The notes beneath the pieces are model-generated. The model ran no database searches and was not told where the DNA came from. It was given only the letters and a program-made list of their open reading frames with translations. From NCBI RefSeq assembly GCF_900101685.1, contig NZ_FMZZ01000005.1, positions 62,001 through 126,000 of the forward strand: DNA of 64,000 nt, in the 5' to 3' direction. Below are positions 19,045 through 30,336 of the stretch, one piece after another (within the stretch, counting starts at the first letter, position 1; every line of letters starts with the position of its first letter). This stretch comes from Actinokineospora iranica. GTDB lineage: Bacteria > Actinomycetota > Actinomycetes > Mycobacteriales > Pseudonocardiaceae. Made by a program: the position numbers and the translations under genes.

Positions 19045-19100
19045 TTTTCAGACGTTGAGTGGGTGAATGCCCGAGCGACCGACGCGAGACCGAGGTGGAG

Positions 19101-21695
<2,595 letters not shown>

Positions 21696-21777
21696 CCTCC
21701 CCGCGTGTCGCCGGTTCCGCCCAGCCCAGGGCGGGTAAGACGACAACCGGCTAGCCCGTGATCTTGAACAAGACGCG

Positions 21778-22488
21778 ATGACGACTACGCTTCTCGCCGT
21801 GGGCATTCCCGCGTGGGTCTGGTTCGTCATCGCGGTCGTCGCGTTCGTCGCGGGCGGCGCCTTTCTGCTGCGCGATCGCGCGCGGCTCACCTCGCGCAAC
21901 CGCGAGCGCCGCCGCTGGGCGGCGCTGCGCGGCTGGCAGTTCGCCGAGGTGGACCACGTCCTGCCCCGCGAGTGGTCCGGCGGCGCCATCGCCTACTACG
22001 GCGACGGCGTCGCCAAGGACGTGGTCACCGGCTCCACCTTCACCGCGGACGGCAGGCGCAAGGTGTACGTGTTCGACCTGGAGGCGGGCGGCAGGGTCAA
22101 CACGGTCATCGCCGCGGTCCAGTGCCGCAGGTCACACCCGGTGGTGGTGGAACTCTGGGTCCCCAGCACCCCCTTCCAACGCGAGCACATGCCCGAACTC
22201 CTCGGCCCAGTCGGCCAGCGCTACGCCTTCGTCTCGGACATCTCCGCGGCCCGCACCCTGATAACCCCAGACCTGGTGGACGCGACCGAGGAAATCGGCC
22301 AAGACATCGCCGTGGCCTGGATCGAGAACGGCTGGGTCCTGGCGGCGGCGGCCCCCAACTCCAGCCCCTCCCGCCTGGAGCGCCTCCTACGCGGCATCGG
22401 CGAAATAGCCGACGTGGTAGACCCCTTCGACGCCGAACTGGACCCAGCGGGCGAACACGAACTACGCCCCAGCCCTAAAGACGCCTGA
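21778..22488 (+). CDS. Conserved hypothetical protein with one N-terminal membrane helix
   Basis: The 236-aa product is unrecognised. Residues about 9-30 (PAWVWFVIAVVAFVAGGAFLLRD) form a membrane anchor followed by a very basic stretch (SRNRERRRWAALRGW), so the remaining about 190 residues should be cytoplasmic. They form a mixed alpha/beta domain (VVTGSTFTADGRRKVYVFDLEAG, VVVELWVPSTPFQREHMP). A GTG at 21799 is a possible alternative start, right before the helix. It follows clpB in the same direction after 82 bp and precedes intergenic repeat copy A. Confidence 0.7.
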   Translation: MTTTLLAVGIPAWVWFVIAVVAFVAGGAFLLRDRARLTSRNRERRRWAALRGWQFAEVDHVLPREWSGGAIAYYGDGVAKDVVTGSTFTADGRRKVYVFDLEAGGRVNTVIAAVQCRRSHPVVVELWVPSTPFQREHMPELLGPVGQRYAFVSDISAARTLITPDLVDATEEIGQDIAVAWIENGWVLAAAAPNSSPSRLERLLRGIGEIADVVDPFDAELDPAGEHELRPSPKDA

Positions 22489-22543
22489 CCCCCGCACCAT
22501 CCCCACCACCCAGGATCACGAACCCGCGAGCCTTCAAGATCGC

Positions 22544-22662
22544 GAGTTATCCACAGCCCGGCCGCTTGATCTTCCCCGCCCTGACCTGCGGCGATAGACT
22601 GGAGCAGGGCACGGCCCCCAGGGTGGGTGGGGTTTGTTGTGTGGGGTGCGGGGCGGCGGAAA
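22544..22662 (+). repeat. Dispersed intergenic element, copy A
   Basis: This is one of four related copies in the window (others at 45175, 54229 and 57366). In order it holds a perfect DnaA-box 9-mer TTATCCACA (22547-22555), the block GACCTGCGGCGATAGACT followed by GGAGC, a GC-rich palindromic run around GGCCCCCAGGG, and a G-rich tail with four G-runs. Downstream, near 22703, lies ACTCCACACCATCGAGCA, which nearly matches the arms of the hairpin beside copy B. It does not appear to code for protein. Confidence 0.7.
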
Positions 22663-22806
22663 GAAGCGGTTTGGGCGGAGCAGCACCCCGGCAACCGGCA
22701 CTCCACACCATCGAGCAACCCCACGAAGGCCCGGCAGGCCACGCAAGGGCAGGCACCCTAGAGCCACCCGACCTCGTGATCTTCCGCAGGGCAGTTCCCG
22801 AAAAAG

Positions 22807-22820
22807 CTACTAATTAGTAG
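22807..22820. promoter_or_regulatory. Palindromic operator CTACTAATTAGTAG
   Basis: A perfect 14-bp palindrome ends 9 nt before the SDR start codon. Such an A/T-rich perfect palindrome is rare in this high-G+C sequence and looks like a repressor site (TetR or MarR type). No regulator gene is adjacent. Confidence 0.55.
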
Positions 22821-22829
22821 TTTGGCCGC

Positions 22830-23609
22830 ATGTCCACTGCCCTCATCACCGGTGCCACCGCAGGCATCGGCGCCGCTTTCGCCCGCAGGCTCGCCGCGGA
22901 CGGTTACGATCTCGTCCTGGTAGCCCGCACCACCGAGCGGCTCAAAGAGGTCGCAGGCGAGCTGACCGCCGCCCATGGCGTCCAGGTGCAGACGATGACC
23001 GCCGACCTGTCCACCACCCGCGCCCGCAAGCGGGTGGAGGCGCGGCTGTCCGACGAGGACAGGCCCATCGACCTGCTGGTCAACAACGCGGGGTTCGGCA
23101 CCCGGGGCGCTTTCGCCGAGGCCGATCTGGACTGGCTCCAGTCGCAACTGGACGTCAATGTCACCACCGTCTTGCGGCTGACCAGGGCGGTCCTGCCGGG
23201 CATGTTGGCACGCAAGCACGGCGGTGTGATCAATGTGTCCAGTGTCGCCGGGTTCTTCCCCGCCAGCGGCCCGTCTTATTCGGCCACGAAGGCCTATGTC
23301 ACCGCGCTCTCGGAAGGACTGGCGGCCAACCTCAAGGGCACCGGTGTGCGGATCGTCGCGCTGTGCCCTGGTTTCACGCACACCGAGTTCCACGAGCGGG
23401 CGGGCGACGACATGTCCGCGCTGCCCGACTTTCTGTGGTTGGACGCTGACCGGGTGGTCGGCGACGCGCTTGACGACTTGGTGCACGGGCGGTCGCGGTC
23501 GATACCCGGGCCGCAGTACAAGGCGTTGGTGAGCGTGACGAAGATCCTGCCGCGCGGTCTCCTGCGGATACTGGAGAAGCGGGCGTCCGGCGGTCGCAAC
23601 CGGGGATAG
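22830..23609 (+). CDS. Short-chain dehydrogenase/reductase
   Basis: This is an NAD(P)-dependent oxidoreductase (259 aa). The cofactor motif [12 protein letters not shown] is near residue 8, NNAGFG near 88, and the catalytic Ser/Tyr/Lys are in [22 protein letters not shown] (about 139-160). The C-terminal part resembles the DltE-like/YqjQ-like group with no clear substrate. No good ribosome-binding site is visible; the palindrome lies where one would be expected, so a leaderless or tightly repressed transcript is possible. Confidence 0.88.
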   Translation: MSTALITGATAGIGAAFARRLAADGYDLVLVARTTERLKEVAGELTAAHGVQVQTMTADLSTTRARKRVEARLSDEDRPIDLLVNNAGFGTRGAFAEADLDWLQSQLDVNVTTVLRLTRAVLPGMLARKHGGVINVSSVAGFFPASGPSYSATKAYVTALSEGLAANLKGTGVRIVALCPGFTHTEFHERAGDDMSALPDFLWLDADRVVGDALDDLVHGRSRSIPGPQYKALVSVTKILPRGLLRILEKRASGGRNRG

Positions 23610-23619
23610 GCTCCCGGGC

Positions 23620-24438
23620 ATGACGAACCCCCAGCCCGGGTGGTACCCAGAGAACCCCGGCTCCCCCACTCTGCGCTGGTGGGACGGCCGCCAGTGGACC
23701 AGCCAGACCCAGCAGGCCCAGGCCCAGCCGCGCAGTGACGCGAGCGCGTGGGAGGTGTCGCTGGACAGCGCTCCCGATCCGGCGCGGATTCGGGAGCAGC
23801 AGCGGCAGGCGGGGGTCGGCCAGGTCGGTCAGGGCGGCGGGACGCTGTTCACCGAGCCGGTGCTGGTGGTGAACCAAAAAGTGAAGCTGATCGAGATGGC
23901 CAGCGAGTACTCGGTGTTCGACCAGCACGGCCGCCAGGTCGGGTCGGTGGCGCAGGTCGGGCAGAGCGCGCTGAAGAAGGCCGTCCGGTTCCTCGGCAGC
24001 TACGACCAGTTCTTCACGCACAAGTTCGAGGTGCGGGACGCGAACCACCAGCCGGTGCTGCGGCTGACCCGCCCGGCGAAGTTCGTGAAGTCGCGCATGA
24101 TCGTGGAGTGGCCCAACGGGCAGCAGGCGGGCGAGATCGTGCAGGACAACGTGTTCGGCAAGATCCGGTTCTCGTTCATGGTCAACGGCCAGCAGGTCGG
24201 CGGCATCCAGGCGGAGAACTGGCGCGCGTGGAACTTCGCGGTGCTCGACCACACCGGCGGCGAGGTCGCGCGGATCACCAAGACGTGGGAGGGCTTCGCG
24301 AAGACGATGTTCACCACGGCCGACAACTACGTGCTGCAGATCCACCGTCCGCTGCAGAACCCGCTGCTCAGCATGGTCGTGGCGTCCGCCCTTACCGTGG
24401 ACACCGCGCTCAAGCAGGACAGCCGGGGCTTCGGCTGA
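23620..24438 (+). CDS. Phospholipid scramblase-related protein with DUF2510 domain
   Basis: The 272-aa protein starts with a DUF2510 domain (QPGWYPENPGSPTLRWWDGRQWT, residues 5-27), common on actinobacterial envelope-associated proteins. Residues about 75-265 form a LURP/scramblase-like beta barrel (LFTEPVLVVNQKVKLIEMASEYSVFD, QIHRPLQNPLLSMVVASALTVD). Whether bacterial members move lipids is unknown. It follows the SDR gene by 10 nt and is probably co-transcribed. Confidence 0.8.
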   Translation: MTNPQPGWYPENPGSPTLRWWDGRQWTSQTQQAQAQPRSDASAWEVSLDSAPDPARIREQQRQAGVGQVGQGGGTLFTEPVLVVNQKVKLIEMASEYSVFDQHGRQVGSVAQVGQSALKKAVRFLGSYDQFFTHKFEVRDANHQPVLRLTRPAKFVKSRMIVEWPNGQQAGEIVQDNVFGKIRFSFMVNGQQVGGIQAENWRAWNFAVLDHTGGEVARITKTWEGFAKTMFTTADNYVLQIHRPLQNPLLSMVVASALTVDTALKQDSRGFG

Positions 24439-24466
24439 TCCACGGCGCATGAGAGGCTTCCCACCT

Positions 24467-25042
24467 GTGCGAACAGTTCCGATCGTCGACGTCTCGGCCA
24501 AGGGCGAACTGGCCCGCCTGGTGACCGAACTGGCCGTGGTGCACGGCCGGGTCACCCTGGCTTCCGGCAAGGAGGCCGACTACTACGTCGACCTCCGCCG
24601 CGCCACCCTGCACCACGCGGCCGCGCCGCTCATCGGGCGGCTGCTGCGCCAGCTCACCGCCGACTGGGACTACGTGGCCGCCGGTGGTCTCACCCTCGGC
24701 GCCGACCCGGTGGCGCTGGCGATGATGCACGCGGCGTCGGCCGTTGGCGAGGTCCTCGACGCGTTCGTCGTCCGCAAGGACGCCAAGGCGCACGGCCTGC
24801 AGCGGCGTGTCGAGGGGATCGAGGTCGCCGGGCAGCGCGTGCTGGCCGTCGAGGACACCTCCACGACCGGTGGCAGCGTGCTCACCGCCGTCGACGCGCT
24901 GACCGAGGCGGGCGCGACGGTGATCGGCGTGGCCACTGTCGTCGACCGCGACACCGGGGCCCGTGAGGCCATCGAGGCGCGCGGTCTGCCCTACCGGTCG
25001 CTCCTGGGTCTGGCTGACCTGGGACTGGTCGACCGGGACTGA
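24467..25042 (+). CDS. pyrE: Orotate phosphoribosyltransferase
   Basis: This enzyme joins orotate to PRPP to give OMP in pyrimidine synthesis. The protein (191 aa) has the family core VTLASGKEADYYVDLRRATLHH (residues about 29-50), the AAGGLTLGADP loop and the PRPP-binding motif VLAVEDTSTTGGSVLTAV (about 122-139). The GTG at 24467 is preferred: GAGAGG lies about 12 nt upstream, while the earlier ATG at 24449 has no ribosome-binding site. Confidence 0.93.
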   Translation: MRTVPIVDVSAKGELARLVTELAVVHGRVTLASGKEADYYVDLRRATLHHAAAPLIGRLLRQLTADWDYVAAGGLTLGADPVALAMMHAASAVGEVLDAFVVRKDAKAHGLQRRVEGIEVAGQRVLAVEDTSTTGGSVLTAVDALTEAGATVIGVATVVDRDTGAREAIEARGLPYRSLLGLADLGLVDRD

Positions 25043-25127
25043 CCTGCGTTAATCCCGCTCCCTTCCCCCCACTGACGAGTAACGTGGGTTTTGCTCGCCG
25101 TTCGTCGGTGGTTGGGGGAGGTGCCGC

Positions 25128-25505
25128 ATGGCAGCAGTTCTCGCCACGGCGACCACGATCGTGCACTTCGTGGCGCTGTTATACATCGGCTTGGGCGGGT
25201 TCCTGGCGTGGAAGTGGCCGAAGACCGTGTTCGTGCACGTGTTCTTCGCCGCGTGGGGCGTGGTGGTCAACGTGACGTCGGTGCCGTGCCCGCTGACGAC
25301 GCTGGAGAACCACTTCCGCCACCAGCAAGGCCTCGGCGACCTGCCCGGCGGGTTCAACGAGCACTACATCATCGGGGTCCTGTTCCCGGAGGGCTACATT
25401 CACGTGGTGGCTTTGTTCGCGCTGGCGCTGCTGATCGTGTCCTATGTGGGCGCGTACCTGCTGTGGCGCAAAAGACTCATGGATGTGATGGTTCCCGCGC
25501 AGTGA
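25128..25505 (+). CDS. DUF2784 family membrane protein
   Basis: This is a small integral membrane protein (125 aa) of the DUF2784 family, with three or four predicted helices. The recognisable core is SVPCPLTTLENHFRHQQG, followed by GFNEHYIIGVLFPEGY. Function is unknown. Its stop overlaps the start of the methyltransferase gene (GTGA), suggesting translational coupling. Confidence 0.85.
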   Translation: MAAVLATATTIVHFVALLYIGLGGFLAWKWPKTVFVHVFFAAWGVVVNVTSVPCPLTTLENHFRHQQGLGDLPGGFNEHYIIGVLFPEGYIHVVALFALALLIVSYVGAYLLWRKRLMDVMVPAQ

Positions 25506-26155
25506 CCGACGACGACCCTGGCCCCACCGAATGGGTCTTCGGCGAGCCGGTGGGCGTCGGACCGTGGCCCGGCGAGTGGCCCGCCGACCCCCGCTACGAC
25601 CCGGAGCTGCTCGCCGAGGGCGACCGCCGCAACGTGGTGGACGCCTACCGCTACTGGCGCCGCGACGCCGTCATCGCGGACCTGGACACCCGCCGCCACG
25701 ACTTCCACGTGGCGATCGAGAACTTCCAGCACGACCACAACATCGGCACGGTCGTGCGCACCGCCAACGCCTTCGCCGCCCGCGCGGTCCACATCGTCGG
25801 CCGCAAACGCTGGAACCGCCGCGGCGCCATGGTCACCGACCGCTACCAGCACGTCGACCATCACCCGACCGTCGACTCGCTCCTGGCCTACGCCACCAGG
25901 GAGAACCTGACCGTCGTCGGCGTCGACAACACCCCCGGCGCCACCCCCGTCGAGACGACCCGCCTCCCCCGCCGCTGCCTGCTGCTGTTCGGCCAGGAAG
26001 GCCCCGGCCTCACCGAGGAGGCCCGCAAGGGCGCCGACCTGCTGGTCTCCATCGCCCAGTTCGGCTCCACCCGCTCCATCAACGCCGGTGTCGCCGCGGG
26101 CATCGTCATGCACGCCTGGGTCCGCGACCACGCCGACCTCACCACCGCCTGGTGA
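25502..26155 (+). CDS. SpoU/TrmH family RNA 2'-O-methyltransferase
   Basis: This predicted SAM-dependent RNA ribose methyltransferase (217 aa) has the knotted SPOUT fold. The three family motifs are present: FQHDHNIGTVVRTANAF (about 75-91), LLFGQEGPGLTEE (about 160-172) and IAQFGSTRSINAGVAAGIVMH (about 183-203). It is similar in motifs and context to M. tuberculosis Rv0380c, near pyrE. tRNA or rRNA specificity cannot be decided. GTG start overlapping the previous stop by 4 bp. Confidence 0.92.
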   Translation: MTDDDPGPTEWVFGEPVGVGPWPGEWPADPRYDPELLAEGDRRNVVDAYRYWRRDAVIADLDTRRHDFHVAIENFQHDHNIGTVVRTANAFAARAVHIVGRKRWNRRGAMVTDRYQHVDHHPTVDSLLAYATRENLTVVGVDNTPGATPVETTRLPRRCLLLFGQEGPGLTEEARKGADLLVSIAQFGSTRSINAGVAAGIVMHAWVRDHADLTTAW

Positions 26156-26182
26156 CCCTGATTCCGGGCAGGACGGTTCCGG

Positions 26183-28321
26183 TCAGGCGGGGGTGATCTC
26201 CACGGGGATTCCGTTCAGGACGGCGGTGCCGGACAGGGCGTCCACTAGCAGTTCGTCGGTGAGCACGTTGGAGTTGACGCCCGGGTGCGCGGCCGCGACC
26301 GCAGCGCGGGTGCCGTCCTGGCCGTGGCCCCAGCCGTGCGGGATGCTGACGACGCCGGGGCGGATGGTGTCGGTGATCTCGACCGGGACCTCGACCTTGC
26401 CCGCGCGGGAGGTGACCACGGCCCGCGCGCCGTCGGTGAGGCCGAGGCGGGTGGCGTCGGTGGGGTGCAGTTGCGCTGTGCAGCGGTTCTGCCCGCGGAC
26501 CAGGGGCGCGATGTTGTGCATCCAGGAGTTGTTCGACCCGAGTTGCCTGCGGCCGATCAGCACCATCTGGTCGTTGGGCGGGTGCGCCAGTTCGGCGGCC
26601 AGGCGGGGGACGTCGGCGGTGATGGCCGGGGGCGCGAGTTCGACCAGGGCGCTGGGGGTGGCCAGCACGTCGGGGACGCGGGGGCACAGCGGGCCGAGGT
26701 CGATGCCGTGCGGGGCGGCTTCCAGGTCGGCCAGGGTGAGGTCGTACGGGCCACCGCGCAGCAGGATGTCGATCAGGCGGGCGGGGCCGGTGCGGCCGTC
26801 GGGGACCTCGACCCCGACGCGGCGGGCGTACTCGGCTGCGACGAAGGCGTCCAGCGCGGCGATGTCGTTCGTGCCCGCGATGATCCCGGTCAGGCGCAGC
26901 AGGGTCTCCCATTCCTGCGGAAGGGTCGAGGTCAGCGCGGGTGGGGTCCAGTTGGCGACGTTGCGGACGCCGAACTGGTAGAGGGCCACGTCGTAGTGGG
27001 CGCGTTGCAGGAGGCTCGGGCCGGGAAGGATGACGTCGGCGTGCCTGCTGGTCTCGTTGAGGTAGATGTCGAGGGAGACCATGAAGTCCAGGCGCGGCAG
27101 GGCTTCGGCAAGCCTGCCCGCGTTCGGTGTGGACAGACAGGGGTTGCCGCTGACGGTGATCAGCGCCCGCACCTGGCCCGCGCCGGGGGTGTCGATCTCG
27201 TCGGCGAGGGTGGCGACCGGGAGTTCGCCCATGACCTCGGGCAGGCCGCGCACCCGGCTGCGCCAGCGGCCGTGGGTGAAGCCGCGCCGCCGTCCCGGCT
27301 GGACGTTCGCCTGCCCGGCGGCGGCGAGGGGGAACATCGCGCCGCCGGGGCTGTCCAGGTTGCCGGTAAGCGTGTTCAGGACCTCGACCAGCCACGACGC
27401 GAGCGTGCCGAACGCCTGGGTGGTCGTGCCCATCCGGCCGTAGACCGCCGCCGCGGGCGCGGCGGCCAGTTCGCGGGCCATGCGGCGGATCTCGTCGGCG
27501 GCGAGGCCGGTGATCGGCGCGACCGCGTCGGGGGTGAACGGCTCGGCGAGCGCGCGCACCTCGTCCACCCCGGACACGTGCGCGGCCAGGCGGCCCAGCG
27601 TGACCAGGTCTTCGTCGAACAGGGTGCGCACGAGGGCGAACAGCAGCAGCGCGTCGGTTCCCGGCCGGATGGCGTGGTGCTCGTCGGCCTGCTCCGCGGT
27701 GCGGGAGCGCTTGGGGTCGACCACGACGACCTTGCCGCCGCGCGCGCGGATCGCGCGCAGCCGCCCGCGCGCGTCCGGGGCGGTCATCAGGCTCCCGTTG
27801 GACACCATCGGGTTCGCGCCGAGCAGCAGCAGGTGGTCGGTGCGGTCGATGTCCGGGACGGGGACGCTCATCGGGTCGCCGAACAGGTACCCGGCGGCGA
27901 ACTGCTTGGGCATCTGGTCGACGCTGCTCGCCGAGTAGAAGTTCTTCGTGCCGATCGCCTTGTAGAGGGCGCGGCCGTAGAGCGCGGTCGAGAGGTTGTG
28001 CACGGCCGGGTTGCCCGCGTAGACGGCCACGGCGTCCTTGCCGTGCTCGGCGATGATCGGCGGCAGCCGCGCCGCGATCACCGCGAACGCCTCGTCCCAG
28101 CCGACCGCGTGCCACTCGCCGTCGCGCTTGACCATCGGCGCGCGCAGCCGGTCCGGGTCGTGGTGCAGCGCCCCGATGGAGGCGCCCTTGGGGCAGAGGT
28201 AGCCGCGGGAGAAGACGTCCGCGTCGTCGCCGCGCACGGACCGCACCTGATCGCCTTCCAGTGTCACGGTAAGCCCGCAGGTGGCCTCGCACAGTGGGCA
28301 CGTGATCTGCTCGGTCCGCAT
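26183..28321 (-). CDS. Molybdopterin-dependent oxidoreductase (formate dehydrogenase/nitrate reductase superfamily)
   Basis: This large cytosolic Mo-bisMGD enzyme (712 aa) has an N-terminal 4Fe-4S site of the form CPLCEATCG...CPKG (residues 6-49). The cofactor-binding core follows (LLLLGANPMVSNGSLM, VVVDPKRSRTAEQAD), and then the C-terminal molydopterin-binding beta barrel (LGSNNSWMHNIAPLVRGQNRC, SIPHGWGHGQDGT). No electron-transfer or membrane subunit is adjacent, so it is probably a monomeric oxidoreductase. The substrate is unknown. I chose the ATG giving MRTEQITCPLC because GAGGGCGG lies upstream. Confidence 0.88.
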   Translation of the reverse strand: MRTEQITCPLCEATCGLTVTLEGDQVRSVRGDDADVFSRGYLCPKGASIGALHHDPDRLRAPMVKRDGEWHAVGWDEAFAVIAARLPPIIAEHGKDAVAVYAGNPAVHNLSTALYGRALYKAIGTKNFYSASSVDQMPKQFAAGYLFGDPMSVPVPDIDRTDHLLLLGANPMVSNGSLMTAPDARGRLRAIRARGGKVVVVDPKRSRTAEQADEHHAIRPGTDALLLFALVRTLFDEDLVTLGRLAAHVSGVDEVRALAEPFTPDAVAPITGLAADEIRRMARELAAAPAAAVYGRMGTTTQAFGTLASWLVEVLNTLTGNLDSPGGAMFPLAAAGQANVQPGRRRGFTHGRWRSRVRGLPEVMGELPVATLADEIDTPGAGQVRALITVSGNPCLSTPNAGRLAEALPRLDFMVSLDIYLNETSRHADVILPGPSLLQRAHYDVALYQFGVRNVANWTPPALTSTLPQEWETLLRLTGIIAGTNDIAALDAFVAAEYARRVGVEVPDGRTGPARLIDILLRGGPYDLTLADLEAAPHGIDLGPLCPRVPDVLATPSALVELAPPAITADVPRLAAELAHPPNDQMVLIGRRQLGSNNSWMHNIAPLVRGQNRCTAQLHPTDATRLGLTDGARAVVTSRAGKVEVPVEITDTIRPGVVSIPHGWGHGQDGTRAAVAAAHPGVNSNVLTDELLVDALSGTAVLNGIPVEITPA

Positions 28322-28430
28322 CGGCCCGCCCTCCCGAGATTCACCGGTACGGGGCCCAGCGTGGCACGTCCTGGTGATTGCACCCTCGGTCCGCCGACAT
28401 CGGAACCGATTCAGTGCCCACGATGGACTT

Positions 28431-29540
28431 ATGACCCGGGGCGCGGAGCAGGCTCTGCCACTGTGGGGCGCCCGGGCGGGTGTCGCGGAGTTGGCCACCC
28501 ACGCCCGGCACCTGCGCCGGGTGTGGGCGCTGCCCGCGACCCGGCTCGGGATGGCCCGGTGGCCCGCGTCCCCGGGCGACCACCTGCACCTGCGTTGGAA
28601 CTACTGGTGGCAGGCCCACCTGCTCGACTGCCTGGTCGACGCGCAGGACCGGGCGCCGACCGGGGTCCGGATGGGCCAGATTCTGGCGCTGGTGCGCGGC
28701 ATCCGGGTGCGCAACTTCGGGGTGTGGACCAACGACTACTACGACGACATCGCCTGGCTGGGCCTGGCTCTGCTGCGCGCCGCCCGCGCGGTGCCGCTGG
28801 ACGTGGCCCGCCCGCTCGCCGAGATCACCGCCCAACTGCGCGCGGGGTGGACCGACCACGGCGGCGGCGGCATCTGGTGGCGGCGCGGCGACACGTTCAA
28901 GAACGTCCCGGCCAACGGACCTGCCGCGATCCTCTTGGCCCGCGCCCACCTGGACCGCGCCGACCGGCAGCGCGCCCGGTCGATGACCGAGTGGATGGAG
29001 AGGTACCTGGTAGACCACGAGACCGGTCTGCTCTGGGACGGCCTCTATGTGCGCCCCGACGGCGCTATCCGCGAAGTGGTGACGATCGTCTACACCTACT
29101 GCCAGGGCGTCTACCTCGGCGCGTGTGTCGAACTCGCCGAAGACGACCCGGGCGGCGTCTGGGCACACCGGGCGGCCCGCACTATCCGCGCCGTGGACAA
29201 CTACCTGGCGGTCGACGGCGTGCTCCCCGGCCAAGAGGGCGGCGACGGCGGGCTCTTCGCGGGCATCCTGGCGCGCTACCTGGCGCAGTCGGCCCTGCGT
29301 CTGCCGCACGCGGAAGGCGACCTGGCCCGACGGCTCGTCCTCACCTCGGCCGACGCCGCCTGGCACAACCGGGGCGTGGCCCGCAGCGGCCCGGTGTTCG
29401 GCCCCGAGTGGTCCCGGCAGGCGGTGACCCCGCGCGGTATGCGTGACCAGCGGCCGGAAAGGGACCTGTCGGTGCAGCTGTCCGGGTGGATGGTCCTGGA
29501 GGCGGCGGCGCTGCTGGAGCGTGCCAGCATCACCGAATGA
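28431..29540 (+). CDS. Glycoside hydrolase family 76-like protein
   Basis: The 369-aa (alpha/alpha)6-barrel protein is related to endo-alpha-1,6-mannanases. The paired catalytic aspartates are probable in NDYYDDIAWLGLALLRAAR (about 98-116). Other family features are NYWWQAHLLDCLVDAQ, GGGIWWRRGDTFKNVPANGPAAILLARAHL and YTYCQGVYLGACVEL. No signal peptide is seen, so unlike secreted GH76 enzymes it would act inside the cell, as for the mycobacterial homologue Rv0365c. The start ATG at 28431 follows the divergent Mo-enzyme by 109 bp. Confidence 0.8.
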   Translation: MTRGAEQALPLWGARAGVAELATHARHLRRVWALPATRLGMARWPASPGDHLHLRWNYWWQAHLLDCLVDAQDRAPTGVRMGQILALVRGIRVRNFGVWTNDYYDDIAWLGLALLRAARAVPLDVARPLAEITAQLRAGWTDHGGGGIWWRRGDTFKNVPANGPAAILLARAHLDRADRQRARSMTEWMERYLVDHETGLLWDGLYVRPDGAIREVVTIVYTYCQGVYLGACVELAEDDPGGVWAHRAARTIRAVDNYLAVDGVLPGQEGGDGGLFAGILARYLAQSALRLPHAEGDLARRLVLTSADAAWHNRGVARSGPVFGPEWSRQAVTPRGMRDQRPERDLSVQLSGWMVLEAAALLERASITE

Positions 29541-29604
29541 GCGAGCTTGAACAATCGACACAGTGCGTAGGCGCGCGAGGCCACCGATCTTGTGAGGTGG
29601 CGTG

Positions 29605-30336
29605 ATGAGCGTTCTCGTGGTCACCGGCGGCGGCAGGGGAATCGGCGCGGCGGTGTGCCGCCGAGCGGCGCGGGCGGGCTTCGACGTCGTGGTCAACTAC
29701 GCCCACGACTCCTCAGCGGCGGACAGCGTTGTCCGCGACGTGGAAGCCGAGGGAAGGCGCGCTATCGCCGTCCAGGCAGACGTGTCCGACGAGGCCCAGG
29801 TAGCGGAACTCTTCACCCGCGCCGACGCTCTAGGCCCTCTTACCGCTCTCGTCGCCAACGCGGGCATCACCGGCGACACCCCCGGCCGCTTGGACCAGCA
29901 GTCCGCCGCCACCGTCCGCCGCGTCTTGGACGTCAACGTCACCGGCGTCTTCCTCTGCCTCCGCGAAGCCGTCCGCCGCATGTCCGCCACCGGCGGCGCG
30001 ATTGTCACCATCTCCAGCACCGCCGCGCACCGCGGCTCCCCCGGCGAATGGGCGCACTACGCCGCCAGCAAAGCCGCGGTGGAGACCATGACGTTCGGCT
30101 TGGCCCAAGAGGTGGCCGGTGACGGCATCCGCGTCAACACCGTCGCCCCCGGCCTGGTCAACTCCGACCTGCACGCCGCGGCCGGAATGCCCGACCGGCC
30201 GCAGCGCCTCGCTTCCCGGATTCCGCTGGGCCGCGCGGGTGAGCCGGAGGAAATCGCCAACGGCGTGGTCTGGCTGCTCGGCCCGGAGGCGTCCTTCGTG
30301 ACCGGGGCTGTCCTGCCCATCTCGGGCGGCTTCTAG
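29605..30336 (+). CDS. SDR family oxidoreductase (FabG-like)
   Basis: This is a 243-aa classical SDR. The NADP motif TGGGRGIGAAV is near residue 6, NAGITG near 86, catalytic Ser in TISSTAAHRG, and YAASKAAVE (Tyr/Lys) near 151. The PG-motif region RVNTVAPGLVNSD and the C-terminus SFVTGAVLPISGGF fit 3-ketoacyl-ACP reductase-like members. A GCCACC/GGTGGC hairpin overlaps the ribosome-binding site (GAGG). The stop overlaps the convergent MerR gene by 4 bp. Confidence 0.88.
   Translation: MSVLVVTGGGRGIGAAVCRRAARAGFDVVVNYAHDSSAADSVVRDVEAEGRRAIAVQADVSDEAQVAELFTRADALGPLTALVANAGITGDTPGRLDQQSAATVRRVLDVNVTGVFLCLREAVRRMSATGGAIVTISSTAAHRGSPGEWAHYAASKAAVETMTFGLAQEVAGDGIRVNTVAPGLVNSDLHAAAGMPDRPQRLASRIPLGRAGEPEEIANGVVWLLGPEASFVTGAVLPISGGF

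Noticed and set aside
22566-22817. Short open frames running through the intergenic elements at 22.6, 45.2, 54.3 and 57.5 kb.
   Set aside because: They change frame and length between copies while the DNA is conserved, so the conservation is at DNA level, not protein.
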